Source of the DNA: Corallium rubrum
Taxonomy: Eukaryota > Cnidaria > Anthozoa > Scleralcyonacea > Coralliidae
Assembly: GCA_964035015.1 (NCBI GenBank)
Contig: CAXIUP010000261.1
Coordinates: forward strand, 331,001-395,000
Length of the DNA: 64,000 nt
Direction of reading: 5' to 3'
Positions 31,556 to 42,562 of the stretch are shown piece after piece (within the stretch, counting starts at the first letter, position 1; each line of letters begins with the position of its first letter). The position numbers and the translations under genes were made by a program. Under the pieces are notes generated by a model. That model saw only the letters and a list, made by a program, of their open reading frames with translations. It ran no database searches and was not told the DNA's origin.

Positions 31556-32210
31556 ATTATCTTTCGTAACAGATACACAATTATCTTGAAATCTGCAGAT
31601 TGCAAATCGCACAAATGTTTTCTAGAACTTTATTAACAGAATCAGTAACTGAAGTAACTAAAAATACATCAATAAACGAATTCTGATAATCAACGAATTA
31701 ACTCGCCTTCGTTAGTTACTCACATGGCAATTTCCGTTATATAAATATGTTGAAACCTACGAATTAGAAATGACACGTATGTCTTCTAGATCCATTAACA
31801 GAATCAGTAACTGATGTAACTAAAAATAGATCAATTAACGAATTGATTCACTTTCGTTAATTACCTATATGGCAATTTCCGTTGTATATCCGGAAATCTA
31901 CCAATTAGAAATGGCACGTAATATTTTCTAGATGTATAAACAAAATCAGTAACTAAAGTAACTAAAAATAGATCAAATAAACGAATTGTGAGAATTAACG
32001 AATTGCCATACCTTCGTTAATTACCTACACGACAATTTCCGTTCTGTAGATATCCTGAAATTTAGCAATCAGAAATGCCACATATATTTTCTAGATCTAT
32101 TAAAAGAATCAGTAAATGAAGTAACTAAAAATACATAAAATAAACTAATTCTGACAATTAACGAATTGACACACCTTCGTTAATTACCCTACATGACAAA
32201 TGCAATGAAG
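31556..32210. repeat. tandem satellite, unit about 140-160 bp, four or more copies
   Basis: Each unit contains AACAGAATCAGTAACT-GAAGTAACTAAAAATA-type sequence, then AACGAATT, TTCGTTA(A/G)TTAC, CAATTTCCGTT and TTTTCTAGA. These words recur at about 31620, 31790, 31925 and 32095. A related unit lies at 43720-43930 on the far side of the nested LINEs. Confidence 0.85.
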
Positions 32211-33240
32211 TTTGGCTATTCTGTAAAAAATAACAAAAGATAAGGCAAGGGCTTATTATGGGAAGTTTACAGTATGACAAAATAGTTCTAAAGGTACAAG
32301 TATGTGAGGTAGGGAGGCATGACACTGACAGAAGACCAAGGATCAAGTTTAAAATATGCCCCCCCCCCCCCCCCATACCTTCTCTCTGAGTTGGAAAATT
32401 AAATAAAGCTCCCTATATTATGGTTTCTCACTCTATTATGCCCTGCCTTTAATACTGTATATCACTCCCTCTAATAAGCCCCTTTTGGCTTAAAATCAAT
32501 AAGCCCCCTCTAGTCGAAACATTCTAATTTCAATATTAAAATTAGAACGTTTAATAATAGGGATTCACCATTTGTATTCTCATGTACTGTATTTCTAGTT
32601 GGTTAATTGCTCTTTTGATTTGAATGTTCATTTTTGTAGCTCGAGAAATGCATGCAAACTTCTTGGCTTCACTTTCACTTTGTCTTGATGTGAAATCAAA
32701 ATGATTATGAATAAAGTAGATATCAAAAATTTGTTTTTGTTTAATCACTTTTATGATACCATATACTGTAGTGGCAATAAGTGGCTGAACAGGGCATAGT
32801 CCCAATTGACTTCACCAAAAGAATGGTACCTTATATACATGGTACTATTAAATCATTATTACATAGAGAGACATATTTTCTATATCCTCACCAGGAATAT
32901 GATTTTGCATAATTACATAAATAATTAATAAAAACTAGAATTAATATATTAATATATTATATATTAATATTTAAAAATCATCAGCTTCTAGTCTGGATTA
33001 GTAAGTACTTATATATAAGTCAAGTTCACTATAAATGGTTTTTGCTTCAGAATGAAAATTATTCCACTTCCGAAAAGCTCTGGGAAAGAATAGGCCATGT
33101 CGAGTGTCCACACGTTATGCATTTTCATAGTGAAGCAAACGTAGCATGCTCTTTATAATAGGGTCCATAAATGATTTAACATATTTTGTTCATGAGGATA
33201 CCATAGTTCACTTACCTCGATACTATTTCTTTTCGCAAAT
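32211..33240. other. no gene recognised
   Basis: Contains an 18-base C-run (about 32357-32374) and AT-rich DNA. The frames at 32158-32376 and 32551-32805 have no domain. Confidence 0.4.
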
Positions 33241-33244
33241 GCGT

Positions 33245-33436
33245 TACTCCAACTCAAATCCAGCAAAAGTCTTCAGGCTTGATCATGCATATTGACATGT
33301 CGCTGAAAAGTCGATGCTTTCCGTGACGCCAAAAATGTCGGTTTCTATTGATTTCTCACGAACGAACGAAATCACAGGCGGAATATAAAGCGGTCTGAAA
33401 GTTACCTGCGCGCAGCTAACTTTCAGGGCACCGAAA
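33245..33436 (+). repeat. dispersed repeat, copy 1
   Basis: TTGACATGTCG, AACGAACGAA, GGAATATAAAGCG, TGCGCGCAGCTAACTTTCAG and other phrases match copy 2 at about 43335-43715 in the same order. Here ACGA is repeated only about three times; in copy 2 it has expanded to about 38 units. Confidence 0.75.
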
Positions 33437-33462
33437 GTTTTTCGGTGCCCTGAAAGTTAGCT
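33414..33462. repeat. perfect 23-bp hairpin
   Basis: AGCTAACTTTCAGGGCACCG plus AAA at 33414-33436 is exactly complementary to 33440-33462, with a 3-base loop GTT. The left half belongs to the dispersed repeat. The right half sits at the 5' edge of the plus-strand LINE, so it may mark how that LINE's end was joined. Confidence 0.85.
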
Positions 33463-33840
33463 GAAAAGAACATTGACTGCTGAAGGAGTAAGACGTACTT
33501 TTTGTGCTCTCTCTGTGTTGACTTATTCCATATAGAAAAGTCGGATATTATCGTAAATGTAAGCTCCTAATGGTATTAGTGGGCTAAAATGTGTTAAATT
33601 TGTTTAATTTGAAGAATCTAGAAGCCAATTTATTGACGTTTAACTATTCTGAAAGAGCGAAGAACATCAAGGTTGATAAAGAAGCCGATGAGCAATGGCT
33701 GCTGCCACTAGGTCGTCACCATTAACTATAACTAACCAGCCGAACGAAATTCAAGTTGCTGTTCAAATAGAGATATCCAAGTTCTTAAAGTCAGAGGATT
33801 TTAAGAGCATCTTAAAGGAATCTATTACGGAAGCAGCATC

Positions 33841-34437
33841 TTGAAGGAATCTATTACGGAAGCAATGTTGGACACGCTTCAACGCGTAGTCGAGCCTTTA
33901 AAAGTTAAAATAATTGAGCTTGAAGCGAAAGTGAACCAACTCCAGGAGAAGACCAATGACAACGAGCAATACTCAAGGAGATACAATATTCGTATTTATG
34001 GGGTTAGCCAGGAACTGGTCGGCGAGAATATCGCAGATGACGGTGGATACCAAGCTAGGGTAAATTGCTCCAAAACAGTGATCAAATTCTGCAAAGAAGA
34101 GTTGGGTGTAATAGTGAAACGTGAAGAAATTGATCGTGTTCATCGCATTGGACTCCCCAATGACGCTGGGCAAAGGGCAATTATTGTAAAATTCTCCAAT
34201 TATGAAGCTAAACGGAAAGTTATGCGTGCCAAACGCCGCTTGAAGGGAAAGAAGATATTTATTAATGAAGACTTGACGTGGTTAAATCAGAAATTTCTTA
34301 AGCATGTTCGAGAAGTGTGCAAGGACACAGCCTTAGTTTATACAGCTGGTGGGTATATAATGGTTAAAAGCAAAGATAGTAGGCCACCAGTAAGAGTAAG
34401 AAGAAATGCAGACTTGGAAAAATTTGGCTTTGTTTAA
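33841..34437 (+). CDS. LINE ORF1, coiled coil plus RRM-like nucleic-acid-binding protein
   Basis: 198 codons are open from 33841; an internal ATG lies at 33865. Residues about 10-45 form a coiled coil (LKVKIIELEAKVNQLQEKT), followed by NEQYSRRYNIRIYGV, FCKEELGVIVKREEIDRVHR, RAIIVKFSNYEAKRKVMRAK and KKIFINEDLTWLNQKFLKHV, the pattern of L1-type ORF1 proteins (trimerising coil, RRM, C-terminal domain). It would coat LINE RNA. The frame looks intact. A duplicated GAATCTATTACGGAAGCA just upstream (33818 and 33848) suggests a small tandem duplication at the start. Confidence 0.85.
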   Translation: MKESITEAMLDTLQRVVEPLKVKIIELEAKVNQLQEKTNDNEQYSRRYNIRIYGVSQELVGENIADDGGYQARVNCSKTVIKFCKEELGVIVKREEIDRVHRIGLPNDAGQRAIIVKFSNYEAKRKVMRAKRRLKGKKIFINEDLTWLNQKFLKHVREVCKDTALVYTAGGYIMVKSKDSRPPVRVRRNADLEKFGFV

Positions 34438-34859
34438 CGATGAATTGTTGGCCCGCTGCCGTTTAATAACTTATGACAGTAGTTCCTAACTTTTCTCATC
34501 TCAGTTTATCTTGTCTTTTGTGTGTATTATGTCCTGTAGTTAAGTTTTGTATTGTGTTGTATTTTTCTTCGCACACCAGATTGCTTATTATATTTATACT
34601 ATTCCACATTTTAAAATCGATTTATTTATTTTTTTATTGTGGCCATGGGCATGATTTATCGGTATTCAGCATGATTGGAGGTAAGCATTTTATTTTTTGT
34701 TGTTATATATTTAATGGGGGTTGATTTGGAATCGTATAGAGCAGCAATCGGGCTTTTTAATGCGCGTTTTCTATTAATTACTTCTAAATTATTTCTGTGT
34801 TTGCTGTCAGTAAATTCTTTCTTCTTCTTCAGCACCGTAGTCCCTTTTACTTTTACTGA
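34438..34859 (+). other. inter-ORF region of the plus-strand LINE
   Basis: T-rich sequence, probably encoding the hydrophobic N-terminal leader of ORF2 in a frame now damaged (for example the frame at 34473-34724). No independent gene. Confidence 0.45.
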
Positions 34860-35150
34860 TTTCAGGCAATGTACACTCGAACCCTGGTCCCAGACAACAT
34901 GGCCTTTCTTTGGCACACTTAAATGCTCGTAGCCTTTTTATTTCTGATAAATTTAGTGAAATTTCTGCTTTGGTATTGCTTCATAAATTTGATATTTTTG
35001 CTGTCTTGGAAACTTGGTTAAATGTAAATATTCCAAATGACCAGTTAATTATTTCTGGTTACAGCAGTCCCCCGAGGAACGGCAGACCAGGCCACAGAGG
35101 TGGGGGTGTTGCTCTTTATATTGCTATTAATGAACACGGTCGTATTTATA
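34860..35150 (+). pseudogene. plus-strand LINE ORF2, N-terminus of endonuclease with 2A-like motif
   Basis: The frame reads SGNVHSNPGPRQHGLSLAHL, then NARSLFISDKFSEISALVLL, FAVLETWLNVNIP and RGGGVALYIA, the N-terminal half of an AP endonuclease. GNVHSNPGP at 34865-34891 resembles the 2A peptide core but lacks the usual Asp and Glu, so skipping activity is doubtful. The frame then meets the 35151 insertion. Confidence 0.8.
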
Positions 35151-35875
35151 CAAACTGAGACAGAGGCATTGGTTGTAATGAATTGTGGCAAAAGGAGATA
35201 GCGAGGAAGTAACTGAACCGGGAGGAGGGTGTCCTGTCCGGCGGCCTAAAATGGGGATCGCCCATTTTAGAGACATTAACTAAGTCTGAGGGGTGCTCAG
35301 CACTCGCAAGGTCGATGTCTCACCCATCCAAATCCTTCACGTGGGTGAAGTGTGTGAGGCACAGCACTTCTGTGAAGTGATAAGGATGACAGCACTTCCT
35401 GCCACTCATTTATTAGATAATTAAATTATTACATTCTTTTTTCTTTTTTTTTACTATTATAATTTCTATAAGTATAGACTATTTATATGTTATTACAAAA
35501 GGGGTTGTGGTGGGTGGGATAAAAATCCCCGAAAAACTTAAACTGCTATTTTACAGAACGATTTGAGTGAGCTCTCTGACTGTGAGTCTGTGACAGAATG
35601 ACCACCGTCACCCTTGCCGAATTCATTTATGCCATTGCCTCAAGGAGGAATTTTGTTTTGATAAGGAGGAATCTTTAGATAAGGGTTTGGGTTGGGCTTT
35701 ATCTTTTTGGCCGCGTATTTTTCTCACTTTATTTATCTGGCATTTGCATCTGACCCTGTTCACACGGGACAGGAACTACACTTAATGATCGCTTGAGGCA
35801 GGAGATACATATTATCTCTTACTCCCTAACATTAACCTAAATTTATTAATAATAAATTTCTAAAATCACATACCG
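35151..35875. mobile_element. about 725-bp insertion inside LINE ORF2, family unknown
   Basis: The endonuclease reading stops at GRIY (about 35148) and resumes at RKYEYECADVEMLWAEAN (about 35883). TTTATA lies at both edges (35145-35150 and 35876-35881), a possible 6-bp target duplication. The interior has a small hairpin (CTAAAATGGGG, then GCCCATTTTAG, about 35248-35273) and several GAAGTG/GCACTTC palindromes, but no ORF, inverted ends or poly(A). I do not recognise it. Confidence 0.55.
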
Positions 35876-35882
35876 TTTATAA

Positions 35883-36612
35883 GGAAATATGAGTATGAAT
35901 GTGCTGATGTTGAAATGTTATGGGCGGAGGCTAATTTGAATAAGTTTAAAATTCTTTGTGGTGTTTGTTATAGACCTCCTAATTCCAATGTTCTTCAAAT
36001 TGATCAATTTTTTCGTTCATTACAACATAGCTTTGATCAGATTCGTAGTAAAAATTATACAGCAATTGTTCTTATGGGCGATTTTAATGCTCACTATAGC
36101 TCTGCTGATTCGTCGTCGGACAATTCTGCAGTTGGAGTTAAACTTTACCATTTTCTTGAATGTAATAATCTTTCTCAGCTTATTAATGAGCCGACCAGAA
36201 TAAATCAAACACGCGAATCCATTTTGGATTTAATTATTGACTTTCCAGGTATGTTTGCTTCAACTGGCACGTTAAGTCCGCCTTCGAATTGTGATCATAG
36301 TTTTATTTTTGGAGAACTGTCTATTCCTATTTATAAACCGAAATGTTATGAAAGAATTGTGCGTAATTTCAATGCTGTTGACGATTATCAACTAAATTTC
36401 GCCTTAGCGAATGCTGAATGGGATGATATTTTTTCTGAAAATGCAACTAATATAGATAATATTTATGATAAGTGGATTTCGCTGTTTCTTAACATAGCTG
36501 AACGCTTTATTCCTAGCAAAATTGTTATGATTCGCCCTAATAACAAACCATGGATGAACGGAGCAGTTCGTCGTGCTATAAAAAAACGTAATCGGCTTTT
36601 AAAATTAAAAAC
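35883..36612 (+). pseudogene. plus-strand LINE ORF2, C-terminal half of endonuclease
   Basis: Motifs: FKILCGVCYRPPNSNVLQI, AIVLMGDFNAHYSSADSSS (GDFN), LSQLINEPTRINQTRESILD and SNCDHSFIFGEL (Asp-His). These are followed by the linker ending VRRAIKKRNRLLKLKT, where the 36613 hairpin insertion begins. Confidence 0.88.
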
Positions 36613-36835
36613 TAACGTTTCGTCACTACACGAGTAACATCATCAGAGTGATATGTCACTCTGATGGTGTTACTCGTGTAGTGACGAAACGTTAGCTTTT
36701 TATTAAAGTATTTCAATCTTCTCAATGTATTCCTATTCGATATGGTGTTTTTAAAAGTTATCTGCTGGGCAATAATATTTATCACCCGACTACGTTTTCC
36801 GCCTGGTACTTCCATCGCTGAAATCTTGACGAATA
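36613..36835. mobile_element. hairpin-ended insertion inside LINE ORF2
   Basis: TAACGTTTCGTCACTACACG and following bases (36613-36652) are complementary to 36655-36694 with two mismatches in 40, and only two bases lie between the arms. It is followed by TTTTATTAAAGTATTTCAAT and about 120 bases with no LINE coding sense. The LINE frame resumes at about 36858 (LSNPTTSAKRWWNIV). The exact right edge is unclear. Confidence 0.65.
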
Positions 36836-36857
36836 GATTACGATAATAAAACCAATC

Positions 36858-38903
36858 TTGCTTTGTCTAATCCGACAACGTCGGCCAAGAGGTGGTGGAA
36901 TATTGTTAAGACATTTTACGGTGGTAAGGTTGGTATTTCTATACCGCCTTTACAAGAGGGTGATAATTATATTTTTGATCCCAAGGAGAAAGCAGAAATA
37001 TTTAATGCATTTTTTGTTAGCCAGACTCAACTGCCCACTGCTAACGCCTCATTACCCAGTCTTACTGGTCAATCTCATTTTAGTTTATCTAATGTAATAG
37101 CTTTTGAAGAAGAAGTAGCTGGCCTACTTAGTGGGGGAAATGTAGCGAAGGCATGTGGCACCGATGGAATTAGTAATCGAATGATAAAGCTCTGTAGGCA
37201 TGGGATCTGCAAGCCGCTAACATGCCTTATTAATATTTCACTCTCTCTTGGCCAGTTTCCTTATCTTTGGAAATTGGCTAATGTTTTACCTCTGTTTAGG
37301 AATGAGAATCGACAGCTTAAATTCAATTATTGGCCAGTGCCGCTTCTTTCTTGCTTTAGTAAAATTTGTGAAAAGATTGTTTTTATGGGATTGTATAATT
37401 ATCTTGAGCTATAGGGTTTTTTATCGTTTTCAATCTGGTTTCCGCCCTGGCGATTCAACGGTAATGCAATCGGTTTATATTGTGCAAAAAATTCATCAGG
37501 CATTAGATAGAGGACATGAAGTAAGGGCTGTATTTTTAGATAAATCGAAGGCATTCGATAAAGGTTGGCATGAGGGACTCTTATTTAAATTAAAATATTT
37601 AGGGATTGAAGGTACTTTACTTAAATGGTTTGAAAGTTATTTAAGTGGTAGAATGCAACCTGTTGTTGTAGAGGGTACATCTTCATCGTGGAAGGAAATT
37701 AAAGCTGGTGTTCCTCAGGGGTCCGTTCTAGGGCCACTTTTATTTTTGATATATATTAATGATATCCAAGTTGATGTCCACAGCAATTGTTTTATATTTG
37801 CAGATGATTCTCTTTTACTTCATGAGGTCGTTTCACCTATTTCAACTGCTTATATTTTAAATCATGATCTGAATGCTATTCAGTCATGGTCTAATACATG
37901 GTTGGTTACTTTGAATACGTCAAAAACTAAAAGTATGGTGTCTTCTCTCAAAAGAGACAAACCTCATCATCCTGTTTTAAAATTAAATGATAAAGCAATT
38001 GATGAAGTGTCCGTTCACAAACATCTGGGTGTCTTTCTTTCAAACAACATGTCTTGGAGAACCCATATTCTTAGTATACAAGCGAAAGTCTCAAAAAGAC
38101 TAAATTTACTCAAGGGTTTTAAATTTAAACTTTCTAGATCAACTTTAGAGACCTTGTATAAGTCTCTTGTTCGTTCAAATGTTGAATATGCTAATGTTGT
38201 CTGGGATGGGTGTTCTCAACGAGAGTCAGACTTGCTGGAATCCGTTCAATTTGATGCTGCAAAATTAATTACTGGTGCTATGAAGGGTGCGCATAGGGAA
38301 AGTTTATTAAAAGATGTTGGATTGCATAGGCTCAGTGATAGAAGGAAAATGCATAGATTAACTTTGTTTTATAAAATGGTCAACGGCTTAGTACCTGATT
38401 ATATTTCTGATCTCTGTCCTGATTATGTTAGTCAGAGAAGTGCCTATGCACTTCGAACAAAGAACGACCTATGCTTGCCCTTCGTATCAACTGAAAAATC
38501 TAAGAATTCTTTTCTTTATTCTACTGTTAAATTGTGGAACACTCTTCCTGATTCACTGCGCAATTGTGATACTGTTGTTTCTTTCAAAAACGCCTTGTTG
38601 CATAATATATTTTATATACCTCATGGTAGTAAATTATATAATCTTGGCGATCGTTATTTATCTGTTTTACATACAAGATTAAGACTAAAGAATTGTGGTT
38701 TAAATTACTATCTTTATTTAATGAACTGTATTCAATCACCTTCCTGTGTTTGTGGTTCACCTAGAGAAGATGTCGTACACTTTTTAATGGTATGCCCTTG
38801 TTTTGCTGCTCTACGCGCGTCTATGCTTGCCTCTGTTGTACTGAATGCTGGAAATAATTGGCTAACACTTAGTTTATCTGAAAAAGTGGATGTATTACTT
38901 AAT
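36858..38903 (+). pseudogene. plus-strand LINE ORF2, reverse transcriptase
   Basis: One frame (36863-37414) gives RWWNIVKTFYGG, ACGTDGISNRMIKLCR and PVPLLSCFSKICEKIV. The next (from about 37410) gives QSGFRPGDSTVMQ, RAVFLDKSKAFDKGWHEGL, AGVPQGSVLGPLLFLIYIND, IFADDSLLLHE (FADD box), VEYANVVWDGCSQRE, VKLWNTLPDSLRN and a CCHC-like CVCGSPREDVVHFLMVCPC. The two frames are separated by one indel near 37410. The frame ends at 38903 where the tail of the nested LINE begins. Confidence 0.92.
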
Positions 38904-39189
38904 TTTATTTTATTTTATTTTATTTTATTTGCTTTGCCATACTCAAACAATACGTACAGACATCGACAAAAACAACTGGCAGGGTAACCGCAACAGCTTA
39001 CGCCAATTACTGCGGTCCCTAAAGATTACAACAAATACAACTACAGTACACCAGATAATTACAAACATTGAGCTAAAAACAACACGATATCGATTTAGTT
39101 AGATCACGAGCTTTGTTGCATTTGATGCATATCGATTTCCATGTTCGTGGATCATCTGCATTAAAACAGTGTTCTAGTGCTAAATTATA

Positions 39190-40888
39190 CTAATTATATA
39201 GTCCTTTTTTAAAGTCTTTTAAAGTTATACATTTAATTGTTAAGTTCTTTGGCAATACGTTCCAGATTCTAGTTGTCCTAATTAAAAATGATTTATGATA
39301 CGTAGATGTTTTACATTTTGTTGTCTGAAATTGTAAACAGTTTGGGTTTGCTGATCGTGTAGGTCTATTTGAATTTTGAGGTTCTGGTAGTATGTCACTG
39401 CTTAAGTTAATAATGTTACGATTTGATTTGAAAAGGAACAACATGTCAAGGTATTCGTGCCAGTAACATAAAGCAAGTAGATTTAACGTTAAGAGACGAT
39501 GGTTGTAACTGATGTCACAGAAGAAGGGTAGGTCCATTACATATTTTGATGCGCGTCTTTGGACGCGTTCCGTGCGCTTGATAAGGTCGACAGACTGTGG
39601 AGCCCAGACTTGCGATGCGTAAGCGAGTTGGGAACGGACGAGAGCTAGATAAAGTGTTCGATGGACAGATAAGTTATTGATTTTTATCGTGGACCGTTGT
39701 ATATATCCCAGTATAGTAATTTGTTGGCTTGGGCGCACTGGTGGAGGCCTTGTTTGGACCAGGTAAGCGTGGAAGAGGTCCAGACGCCGAGGTCACGTTC
39801 GCAGTCTGTGGTGTTCAAAATGGTATCTTGCAGCTTGTAAGGATACTCGATTTTATGATGTTTTCTGGTAATTCGTAGTGTCTTACATTTAGCTGTGTTG
39901 AGAAGAAGATTAGCATTAGCGGAGCAGGTTTGGAAGTTCGTAAGATCATTCTGCATAGAAGATGCATCAGACTCTGAATTTATTTCCTGGAAAATCTTTG
40001 TGTCATCAGCAAAAGTTACGATTTTTGAATTACAAATGGATTTGGAAAGATTGTTCTGATACAATAAAAATAGTAGCGGGCCAAGGATTGAACAATGCTT
40101 GCGGCACTCCGGAGGTTACTGGTAGTGGTGATGATGTTGCACCAAGTACTGTAGTCTGTTGGTGACGGTCTTTGAGGTAAGAGCTGAACCAATTCAGAAT
40201 GCTATCTCCAAATCCAAAATCGCGAAGTCGATTAAGAAGTTGCATGTGGCTGACTCTATCAAATGCCTTTGACATATCCAAATAGATTACATCTACCTGT
40301 TTGCCGAGATCAAGCTGACGACCAATATAATCAAAGACTTCGATGAGCTGTGTAACACAGGATTTTCCAGGAACAAAGCCATGTTGACCAGTGTAGATCT
40401 GTTCGAAAATGCGGTCTTTGATTTTGTTAAAAACGCATCTTTCCAGTACTTTTGAGATAAGAGAAAGAAGAGAGATTGGCCGATGTTTTCTACATGCTCT
40501 TTATTATCTTTTTTATGGACAGGAACAACATTTGCCAGTTTCCAGTGCGTGGTAACACACCAGTGCTTAGAGACTTGTTGAACAGGGCAGTGAGTGAAGG
40601 AGCAATTTGATGAGCGGTTACTGTCAATAATTGTGCTGGAATCCCATCCGGGCCTTGAGCTTTATTACTATTTAGATTATTTAAGACAGAGACAACATCC
40701 TCTTGTGTAAGGGTAATATTCTTCACGATAGTATTGTCAGATTGTCCTTGACGAGGTTCAGTATAAACAGTACTACAGTTTTCAATATTTTGATCAGTGG
40801 TAAAGATAGATGTAAAGTAGTTGTTGAAGAGAGTAGCAATATCTGCTGCGTTTTCAGCGTACGTCCTATCAGTTTCAGTTACTTTCAT
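39190..40888 (-). pseudogene. nested LINE ORF2, reverse transcriptase (frameshifted)
   Basis: Four frames in succession. 40888-40490: NLNSNKAQGPDGIPAQLLTV. 40281-40030: MDMSKAFDRVSHMQLLNRL, VTSGVPQ. 40064-39684: KIVTFADDTKIFQEINS, the FADD box, and LNTAKCKTLRITRK. 39738-39190: TLYLALVRSQLAYASQVWAP, RVQRRASKYVMDLPF, RIWNVLPKNL. At least three indels separate them. GVPQ is followed by a deletion or shift exactly where the GxLGP motif should be. Confidence 0.9.
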
Positions 40889-40960
40889 AGAGAGCTTTTC
40901 AGGAATGTTGCGAGTCTTGGAGTTGAGCTTAAATAGCGACCAGAAGCGTTTGGGATTGTG

Positions 40961-42562
40961 TCAACGGTAGGCACAAATAGAGTTGACGTACTTGGAGCGA
41001 CTGTCACGCAACATGCGTTTGATTGAGGCACGAATGTTTTTAAACTTTTCCTCGAGGTATTCATTTGGCGTACGAGACTTCTTGATTCTGAGTCTGATAG
41101 AGTTTTTCTTTTTGATATTATGAAGTATTGTGCCATTCATCCAAGGAACATAATTTCGACCCTGTAGCTTCATAGTTGGTATGTGTTGAGACACTGCTGT
41201 TAGGAATGTCTTCTTCCAATTTTTCCAGTCGTGGTTAATATCGCCGTCGGCTGTGATCAAATAATCTAGATTCAGAGATTCAAGAGTAGTTCGTAGTCCA
41301 ACGAAGTCACCTTGACGATAGTTAAACACGGTTCTGCGTATCTTTGGTAAATGTTTACAATACATTAAGAGTTCAAAGACGATAATATTGTGATCGGTAA
41401 AAAGTTCTGCTTTAGCAGGTGACAAAATTTCACTTATTTTGACTTGGTCGGGAATATTGGTAAGCACAAGATCGAGCATGTTGTTACCTCTAGTAGGTGT
41501 GTTAATAAGTTGTTCCAAGAAATGGTCATTTAGCAGTTCCACGAAAGTAATCTCGTTACCACCTGTTGTTTTCTCTGGTGAATCCCAGGAAACATGCGGC
41601 ATATTGAAGTCTCCAGCAAGCACAATATTTGAGTGGCGTGAGCAAACATCACCTAGAAAGTTGTTGAACTTGTCTAACCAAATTTGATCTGCGTTCGGTG
41701 GTCGATAGCAAGAACAAAATAGAAAACTTGCGTTTGAAGTGGTTGTTATTTCAGCCAAGGAGATTTCTAGGTCGTGATTATGTTGAATTTCCCGCACAGA
41801 TTTGAATGAAGCAATCTTAACAGCTAACAGTACTCCACCACCCCGAGTTCCGCGATCGTTCCTAAATATAGCATATCCCGAGTGTAGAATTTCAAAGTTG
41901 TCAATATCCTTATTAAGCCAAGTTTCGTTAACACAAACAATGTCACTGTCTTCCGAGTAGACCAAGTTCTGGAAACGTTCAACGTTACTATCTGTTTCTT
42001 TGTTGTCGGTTTTATGTAAACTCATCAGACTTCGAGCGTTGAGTACAAGACATTTCACATTCCGGCTTTCCTGACAAGATTTTGTTTTGCCAGATGATGT
42101 GCCTGCTGGTCCAGGTTTAAAAGTAGTAGACTCACGCGAGGTTTCTGGATTTGGTTGTTGGCATTTACGCGTGTCAGATTGATTCTTGAATCGTACATTT
42201 TTCTGGTTGAAAGGACCTGGATTAGTTGCGATATCACCAGCAAGCAAAAGAAGGATAGCTGCATGCGATATCTTACGATTTAGTTGTAAGTTCAAACCGT
42301 AGCGATGTCGATTATTGCAAGGCAAGTAGTATTTTCTCAGTTCCACATCACGGGTGGATACCCAAACATAACATAGTTTTTCAGGCAGGATTACAAGTTC
42401 TGAACTGATAAAAATGTTTTCCGACGTAATTTGGGTGTTATAAAGTACTCGTTTTGGTTTCAAGGACAGCCAGAAAATTGAAAAAAGAAGCAGAATGTGA
42501 ATTAAGATACGTCCAAAATTCGCCAGATTTCTCCCGACGTCTAGAACATTCTTCGAAATCAT
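40961..42562 (-). CDS. nested LINE ORF2, N-terminal leader, 2A-like motif and AP endonuclease
   Basis: 533 codons from an ATG at 42562. Residues 18-34 are hydrophobic (ILIHILLLFSIFWLSL). AAILLLLAGDIATNPGP follows at residues 101-117, matching the hydrophobic-helix plus D(V/I)ExNPGP pattern of 2A ribosome-skipping peptides except for Ala in place of Glu. The endonuclease then reads KCLVLNARSLMSL, IVCVNETWLNKDI, FRNDRGTRGGGVLLAVK, CSCYRPPNADQ, NIVLAGDFNMPHVSWDSPE and LFTDHNIIVFELL. The rest is linker to the reverse transcriptase. CR1-group LINEs with 2A-like sequences at this place are known. Confidence 0.88.
   Translation of the reverse strand: MISKNVLDVGRNLANFGRILIHILLLFSIFWLSLKPKRVLYNTQITSENIFISSELVILPEKLCYVWVSTRDVELRKYYLPCNNRHRYGLNLQLNRKISHAAILLLLAGDIATNPGPFNQKNVRFKNQSDTRKCQQPNPETSRESTTFKPGPAGTSSGKTKSCQESRNVKCLVLNARSLMSLHKTDNKETDSNVERFQNLVYSEDSDIVCVNETWLNKDIDNFEILHSGYAIFRNDRGTRGGGVLLAVKIASFKSVREIQHNHDLEISLAEITTTSNASFLFCSCYRPPNADQIWLDKFNNFLGDVCSRHSNIVLAGDFNMPHVSWDSPEKTTGGNEITFVELLNDHFLEQLINTPTRGNNMLDLVLTNIPDQVKISEILSPAKAELFTDHNIIVFELLMYCKHLPKIRRTVFNYRQGDFVGLRTTLESLNLDYLITADGDINHDWKNWKKTFLTAVSQHIPTMKLQGRNYVPWMNGTILHNIKKKNSIRLRIKKSRTPNEYLEEKFKNIRASIKRMLRDSRSKYVNSICAYR
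42212..42238 (-). other. 2A-like motif GDIATNPGP
   Basis: Residues 109-117 of the nested LINE ORF, read directly on the minus strand. The 2A consensus ends D(V/I)ExNPG|P, with skipping between Gly and Pro. Here the Glu is Ala. A Leu-rich stretch precedes it, as in known 2A sequences. Confidence 0.6.

Noticed and set aside
35248..35273. Possible snRNA-like stem in the 725-bp insertion
   Set aside because: One small hairpin only; no Sm site or conserved snRNA words were found.
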